Shown here one piece after another: positions 60,047-64,000 of a stretch of 64,000 nucleotides of DNA (its first letter is position 1; every line of letters begins with the position of its first letter). The stretch lies in contig CAJUJJ010000006.1 of the NCBI GenBank assembly GCA_910586765.1, forward strand, positions 1 to 64,000, given 5' to 3'. Source of the DNA: an uncultured Clostridia bacterium (GTDB lineage Bacteria; Bacillota; Clostridia; Lachnospirales; Anaerotignaceae). Under the pieces are notes generated by a model that saw nothing but the letters and a program-made list of their open reading frames with translations, was not told the origin of the DNA and made no database searches. The position numbers and the translations under genes were made by a program.

Positions 60047-61294
60047 TTGGCGGTTCAGCTGGTAAAAGGAACAAAAGATTTATATGGAAGTGAAGTATTG
60101 CAATGGCAAGAATTGGAATATAAAATACGTCAGCTTTGTGCAGTATTTGGTATTGGAGAAATGAGAACACCTATGTTTGAATTTACAGAGTTGTTTGCCA
60201 GAGGAGTAGGAGAAACAACGGACATTGTACAAAAAGAAATGTATACATTTACAGATGATGGTAATAGGAGCTTGACATTAAGACCAGAAGGTACAGCAGG
60301 AACAGTAAGGGCGTATATTGAGCACGGTATGCACAACCAAGCACAGCCTACAAAATTGTATTATATTTCTCCAACATTCCGTTGCGAAAATACACAAGCA
60401 GGCAGACAAAGACAATTTCATCAGTTTGGTGTAGAAATGTTTGGCTCTTATAGTGCAGCACAAGATGCGGAAGCAATCTCTGTTGCAACAACATTGCTAG
60501 AACAGTTAGGTGTAAAAAATGTAGAATTGCGTTTGAATAGCTTGGGCTGTCCAGAATGTAGAAATCGCTATAACCAAAAATTAAAAGAATTTATTGCTTC
60601 TCATTTGGACAAACTTTGTGACACTTGTAAACAAAGATATTTAAAAAATCCTTTAAGAGTGTTGGATTGTAAAGAAAAAGGCTGTCAAGAAGTGATTGCA
60701 AATGCTCCTTCTGTGTTGGATTGTTTAGATGAAGAATGTACAAAACATTTTGAAAAAGTACAAACAATATTGAAAGAAATGGGTATTGCTTTTACAATAG
60801 ACCCTAAAATTGTAAGGGGATTGGATTATTATACTAGAACAGTATTTGAATTTGTGTCAGATGGTTTGACAGTGTGCGGAGGCGGTCGCTATGACCAGTT
60901 AGTAGAACAGTGTGGAGGAAAACCAACAGGAGCAGTAGGTTTTGGTATGGGAATAGAACGCCTTGTGATGATACTAGAAAAGCAGTATGGACAGTCAGAA
61001 CAAAAAAATGATGTTATGATATATATTGGTGCTATGGGAGAGAAGGGAATGTTAAAATCTCAAGCATTGACATTGCAAATGAGAAAAGCAGGTATTCATG
61101 CAGAATGTGATACAGTGGAAAGAAGTGTAAAAGCACAAATGAAATATGCTAATAAAATCAATGCAATGTATACTGTTATAATAGGAGATACTGAAATAGA
61201 ACAAAATAATGTAGAACTGAAACAAATGCAACAAGGTACAGTGGAAAATGTTGCATTAAGTGATTTGCTACAAGTAATGCAGCAGAGAATATAA
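60047..61294 (+). CDS. hisS: Histidyl-tRNA synthetase
   Basis: The 415-residue protein has class II motifs: VKGTKDLYGSE at the start, LTLRPEGTAGTVRAYIEH (motif 2 area), FRCENTQAGRQRQFHQFG and histidine-specific GLDYYTRTVFEF, then GGGRYDQLVEQCGG and FGMGIERL (motif 3). The C-terminal anticodon-binding domain follows. TTG start after GGAGGGGATTGCA. A terminator follows, so aspS, the usual neighbour, is not in this operon. Confidence 0.96.
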   Translation: MAVQLVKGTKDLYGSEVLQWQELEYKIRQLCAVFGIGEMRTPMFEFTELFARGVGETTDIVQKEMYTFTDDGNRSLTLRPEGTAGTVRAYIEHGMHNQAQPTKLYYISPTFRCENTQAGRQRQFHQFGVEMFGSYSAAQDAEAISVATTLLEQLGVKNVELRLNSLGCPECRNRYNQKLKEFIASHLDKLCDTCKQRYLKNPLRVLDCKEKGCQEVIANAPSVLDCLDEECTKHFEKVQTILKEMGIAFTIDPKIVRGLDYYTRTVFEFVSDGLTVCGGGRYDQLVEQCGGKPTGAVGFGMGIERLVMILEKQYGQSEQKNDVMIYIGAMGEKGMLKSQALTLQMRKAGIHAECDTVERSVKAQMKYANKINAMYTVIIGDTEIEQNNVELKQMQQGTVENVALSDLLQVMQQRI

Positions 61295-61305
61295 TAAAAT
61301 AATGA

Positions 61306-61338
61306 AAAAGCATCTATTTCAAAAAATAGGTGCTTTTT
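61306..61338 (+). terminator. Terminator after hisS
   Basis: AAAAGCATCTATTT/AAATAGGTGCTTTT hairpin with a T run, 12 bases after the hisS stop. Confidence 0.9.
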
Positions 61339-61409
61339 TGTTTAATGCAGAGAAATAAAAACATTTGACTATAACAAAAGTAAATTGTCTAACATAATAG
61401 TAAAAAATA

Positions 61410-61438
61410 TTGACAGAATATGTTTGAAATTGTATAAT
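61410..61438 (+). promoter_or_regulatory. Consensus sigma-A promoter of SLH surface protein gene
   Basis: TTGACA, 17 bases, TATAAT, a perfect match at both hexamers. It lies 62 bases before the ATG and indicates strong expression of the surface protein. Confidence 0.85.
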
Positions 61439-61500
61439 GAAAAAAGTGTGTATCATAAAAGTTTTATACCAGAGAGGTTCAACAGGGGGAAAAAGGTATT

Positions 61501-63492
61501 ATGAAAGCAAAAAAAGCATTTGCTTTGTTGTTGACTATGAGCATCACTACAACAATATTGCCAGTAACAGCAATGGCAGAACAAACACAAGAAAATATAG
61601 TGACACAACAACAAGAACAAATACAACAAGGGGAAAAAACAGAACAACAAGAAGAACAAACACAACAGCAAGAGCAACAAACACAACAGCAAGAGCAACA
61701 AACAGAACAGCAAGAACAACAAACACAACAACAAGAACAACAAACACAACAGCAAGAGCAACAAACGCAACAACAAGAGCAGCAAACACAACAAAAAAGA
61801 ACAGTTACTGTAACATTTGATAAAAATGGTGCAGAAGGCACAGAGCCAGAAAGTGTTATCATATCAAATGGAAAAGGTTTTTTATTAGAGCAAAACGATA
61901 TGACAAAACAAGACAGCTTTTTTGTAGGTTGGGGAATAGAAAAGGAAAGTACAGATGTTTTGTTTTTAAGTGAAGAAGAAATTACAGTGGAAAAATTGCC
62001 AGAAGATATTACAGAAAGTGTAACATTGTATGCAGTTTGGCAGCAAGCAGAACAATGCCAAATATTGTATGACTTAGGCAATTCAGAAATTGTTAGAGAA
62101 TATACTTATACAGGAAAAACACCTGAAAATATACCAAGTGAAAACAAAGAAGGAAAACAAATTATTGCTTGGAAAAATGCAGAAAATGAAATTGTAGAAA
62201 TTAAATCACAAGTAGTAATGGAGAATGTAGCATATACTGCTGTTTATGATATGTCAGAAGCATCACAACAACCATCACAAAATGTAGATGGTGCTGTAGC
62301 ATTAGAAACAGAAAAACATATCAAGTATATGGACGGAAGTAATGGTAATTTTTATCCAGAAAAAGCATTGACAAGAGCAGAAGCATGTCAAATATTGTAT
62401 ACATTATTGAAACAAAAACAATCTCCTTCTAAAACTTTTTTAGATGTAAGTACACAAGATTGGTATGCAAATGCAGTATGTACACTTGCCACAATGGGAT
62501 TGATAGAAGGATATGGCGAAAATTTTGAGCCAAATAAAGAAATGACAAGAGCAGAATTTTTGACAATATTGTCAAAGATATATCCTTCTGATGGTACAAT
62601 GCTAACATTTACTGATGTACCTAATGACCATTGGGCATTCGCAGCAATATCTAATGCAGCAAAAAGAGGTTGGATAAATGCAACAGAAAATGTATTTCCA
62701 GATAATTCTATAAAAAGACAAGAAGCTGTTGTGATATTAAATAGAGTGCTTGGTAGAACAGGAGATAAAAATACTATAGAAAATGCAGACAGCAGAGTAA
62801 GAGAATTTTTTGATGTTTCTCCAACACATTGGGCATATTATGACATTTTAGAAGCAACTGTTGTACACGATTATCAAAAAACAGATACAGCAGAAAATTG
62901 GACATCTTTTCAAAAAGAAGCATTAAATATTCCTTCTGGGTTTTACAGCAGAAACGGCACACTATTTTATGTAGAAGAAAATGGAAATCTAGCAAGAAAT
63001 AAAACAATAGGCAATTTTACATTTGATGAAAATGGTATTTATACTACAAATCATACAGAATTAGATAAAAAACTTTCTGAAATTATAACATTACATACCA
63101 GTGAAGATATGGCACAAGAACAAAAACTTCGTGCATTGTATGATTATGTGAGAGATGATTATAGATATATAAAAAGACCTTTTGTGCAAAAAGGTCAAGT
63201 GGATTGGGAAGCAGAATATGCAGAACCTATGATTGATATGCACAAAGGAAATTGCTATAGTTTTGCAGCATTATATTATTATTTAGCCAAACAAATAGGC
63301 TATGATGCACATGCTGTAATTGGAACAGTAGGACATAACCATGCTCCTCATGGCTGGGTAGAAATTGCTATGGACGGTACAACCTATTTATTTGACACAG
63401 AAATGGATATGGCATATAGATTACGTGGACAGCAGTATGATTTATTTAAAAAGACATACAACAATGCACCATTTGTATATGTAAAATGGTAA
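61501..63492 (+). CDS. SLH-domain surface protein with Gln-rich linker, InlB-type repeat and transglutaminase-like domain
   Basis: The 663-residue protein starts with a signal peptide (KAFALLLTMSITTTILPVTA, MAE). Residues about 35-100 are a heptad QQEQQTQ repeat. Residues 100-185 contain an InlB B-repeat/Listeria-Bacteroides repeat type (VTFDKNGAEGTEPESV, LYAVW). Three SLH motifs (ALTRAEACQILYTLL, EMTRAEFLTILSKIY, SIKRQEAVVILNRVL) should hold it to the wall polymer. The C-terminal region has the transglutaminase triad: Cys in KGNCYSFAA, His in PHGWVEIA and Asp in LFDTEMDM. It may crosslink or cleave peptides at the cell surface. Monocistronic. Confidence 0.85.
   Translation: MKAKKAFALLLTMSITTTILPVTAMAEQTQENIVTQQQEQIQQGEKTEQQEEQTQQQEQQTQQQEQQTEQQEQQTQQQEQQTQQQEQQTQQQEQQTQQKRTVTVTFDKNGAEGTEPESVIISNGKGFLLEQNDMTKQDSFFVGWGIEKESTDVLFLSEEEITVEKLPEDITESVTLYAVWQQAEQCQILYDLGNSEIVREYTYTGKTPENIPSENKEGKQIIAWKNAENEIVEIKSQVVMENVAYTAVYDMSEASQQPSQNVDGAVALETEKHIKYMDGSNGNFYPEKALTRAEACQILYTLLKQKQSPSKTFLDVSTQDWYANAVCTLATMGLIEGYGENFEPNKEMTRAEFLTILSKIYPSDGTMLTFTDVPNDHWAFAAISNAAKRGWINATENVFPDNSIKRQEAVVILNRVLGRTGDKNTIENADSRVREFFDVSPTHWAYYDILEATVVHDYQKTDTAENWTSFQKEALNIPSGFYSRNGTLFYVEENGNLARNKTIGNFTFDENGIYTTNHTELDKKLSEIITLHTSEDMAQEQKLRALYDYVRDDYRYIKRPFVQKGQVDWEAEYAEPMIDMHKGNCYSFAALYYYLAKQIGYDAHAVIGTVGHNHAPHGWVEIAMDGTTYLFDTEMDMAYRLRGQQYDLFKKTYNNAPFVYVKW
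61648..61797 (+). repeat. 21-bp coding minisatellite (Gln-rich heptads)
   Basis: About seven copies of a 21-base unit such as ACACAACAGCAAGAGCAACA encode QQEQQTQ. Units differ by silent CAA/CAG or GAA/GAG changes and one ACA-to-GAA unit. In-frame gain or loss is likely to vary linker length between strains. Confidence 0.85.
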
Positions 63493-63507
63493 AAAGGGTG
63501 ATATATT

Positions 63508-64000
63508 ATGGTTTTTAGTTCTGCCATATTTTTATATTGGTTTTTGCCTATTACATTTTTACTCTATTTTATAATACAAAATAAAAAATGCAGAAATATC
63601 ATATTAACAATGGCAAGTATCATATTTTATGCTTTTGGACAACTGCAGTATTTGCCATTGCTTTTATTTTCTGTGTTGTGCAATTATATTTTTGGTGTAC
63701 TGCTTTCAAAACAGTATTGTAATGTTTTCAAAAGAAAAAGTATTATTACATTTGCTGTTATTGTGAATATTGGTATGCTTTGTGTATTTAAGTATACGGA
63801 TTTTTTTATTGAAAGTCTGAATACAATATTGCATACGAATATTCCCACAATAGGGATACCTTTGCCTATAGGAATATCATTTTTTACATTTCAAGGGATT
63901 TCTTATGTAATAGATGTATATAGAAATCGTACAGAGGGAACAAATGACTTTTTAAAAGTGCTTTTGTATATTTCGTTTTTCCCTCAGCTAATAGCAGGGC
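63508..64000 (+). CDS. MBOAT family O-acyltransferase, AlgI-like (3' truncated by window edge)
   Basis: The first 164 residues are visible, with several membrane helices: FSSAIFLYWFLPITFLLYFI at the N-terminus, FAFGQLQYLPLLLFS-like, then KYTDFF, GIPLPIGISFFTFQGISYVI and DVYRN, exactly as in AlgI/DltB-type MBOAT proteins. Such enzymes transfer acetyl groups to exported polysaccharides together with a DltD/AlgJ-like partner, likely just beyond the edge. It starts at ATG after AAAAAGGGTG, 15 bases after the SLH protein, suggesting co-transcription with a surface-modifying role. The active-site His is outside the window. Confidence 0.88.
   Translation, partial: MVFSSAIFLYWFLPITFLLYFIIQNKKCRNIILTMASIIFYAFGQLQYLPLLLFSVLCNYIFGVLLSKQYCNVFKRKSIITFAVIVNIGMLCVFKYTDFFIESLNTILHTNIPTIGIPLPIGISFFTFQGISYVIDVYRNRTEGTNDFLKVLLYISFFPQLIAG

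Noticed and set aside
61437..61820. Plus-strand frame rich in Thr/Asn/Arg repeats, and Cys- or Leu-rich minus-strand frames, over the SLH gene
   Set aside because: They are out-of-frame readings of the Gln-rich minisatellite; they lack RBS and overlap an intact gene with signal peptide and domains.

Overview
The window is AT-rich, low-GC Firmicute DNA, most like a spore-forming anaerobic member of the Clostridia (Lachnospirales-like). Signs of this are a CggR-controlled glycolytic cluster, SpoVB and PdaA homologues, HemZ, a class F flavodiiron protein, a DNA polymerase I with a degenerate proofreading domain, strong AGGAGG ribosome binding sites, and frequent GTG/TTG starts. No complete tRNA or rRNA gene, IS transposase or CRISPR array was seen.

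Layout. 1-1.6 kb: the end of a prophage (endolysin, Dam-type methylase) followed by a tRNA 3'-end fragment that looks like an attachment site. 1.6-22 kb: chromosomal genes. These are a lipoprotein hydrolase, a 250-bp multi-hairpin repeat, two unrelated GalT enzymes, an NhaC-type antiporter, a SpoVB flippase flanked by two copies of a DUF6809-like/ribbon-helix-helix cassette, a peptide-binding lipoprotein, a lytic transglycosylase, coaE, polA, a one-polypeptide NADH-driven flavodiiron oxygen reductase and dsdA. 22-32 kb: cggR-pgk-(two polysaccharide deacetylases)-tpiA-gpmI-(DIP1984-like)-(structured RNA)-eno, then a PdaA-like deacetylase. The gap gene that normally follows cggR is absent. 32.7-35.3 kb: two tandem paralogues of unknown function and a membrane protein combining a JAMM/MPN-like domain with LysM.

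35.4-50.9 kb: a compact PBSX-like contractile-tail phage element. A divergent S24 repressor with operators sits before a late-regulator-like gene, small and large terminase, portal, scaffold, capsid, connectors, tail terminator, sheath, tube, chaperone, LysM baseplate protein, XkdQ-like hub, a second chaperone with a classic -1 frameshift site (A AAA AAG), a very short Lys/Gln-rich tape-measure candidate, and XkdR/S/T/U-like baseplate genes. No integrase, replication, tail-fibre, holin or lysin gene is visible inside it. This makes it look like a domesticated particle (defective prophage, gene-transfer-like or tailocin-like) rather than a complete phage. A serine recombinase follows directly.

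51.8-64 kb: core genes again. These are a Nudix CoA pyrophosphatase, a Xer-like tyrosine recombinase, a TtcA-like PP-loop ATPase, NagZ-like lipoprotein, relA/spoT, dtd, hemZ and hisS, then an SLH/transglutaminase-like surface protein with a glutamine-rich minisatellite, and an MBOAT (AlgI-like) acyltransferase cut by the right edge.

Most promising items: the frameshifting chaperone plus minimal tape measure inside the compact phage-derived element; the structured RNA ahead of eno; the JAMM-like/LysM membrane protein; and the duplicated DUF6809/RHH cassettes with a 13-bp repeat array between the divergent genes. All family assignments come from reading motifs and gene order; no database search was run.
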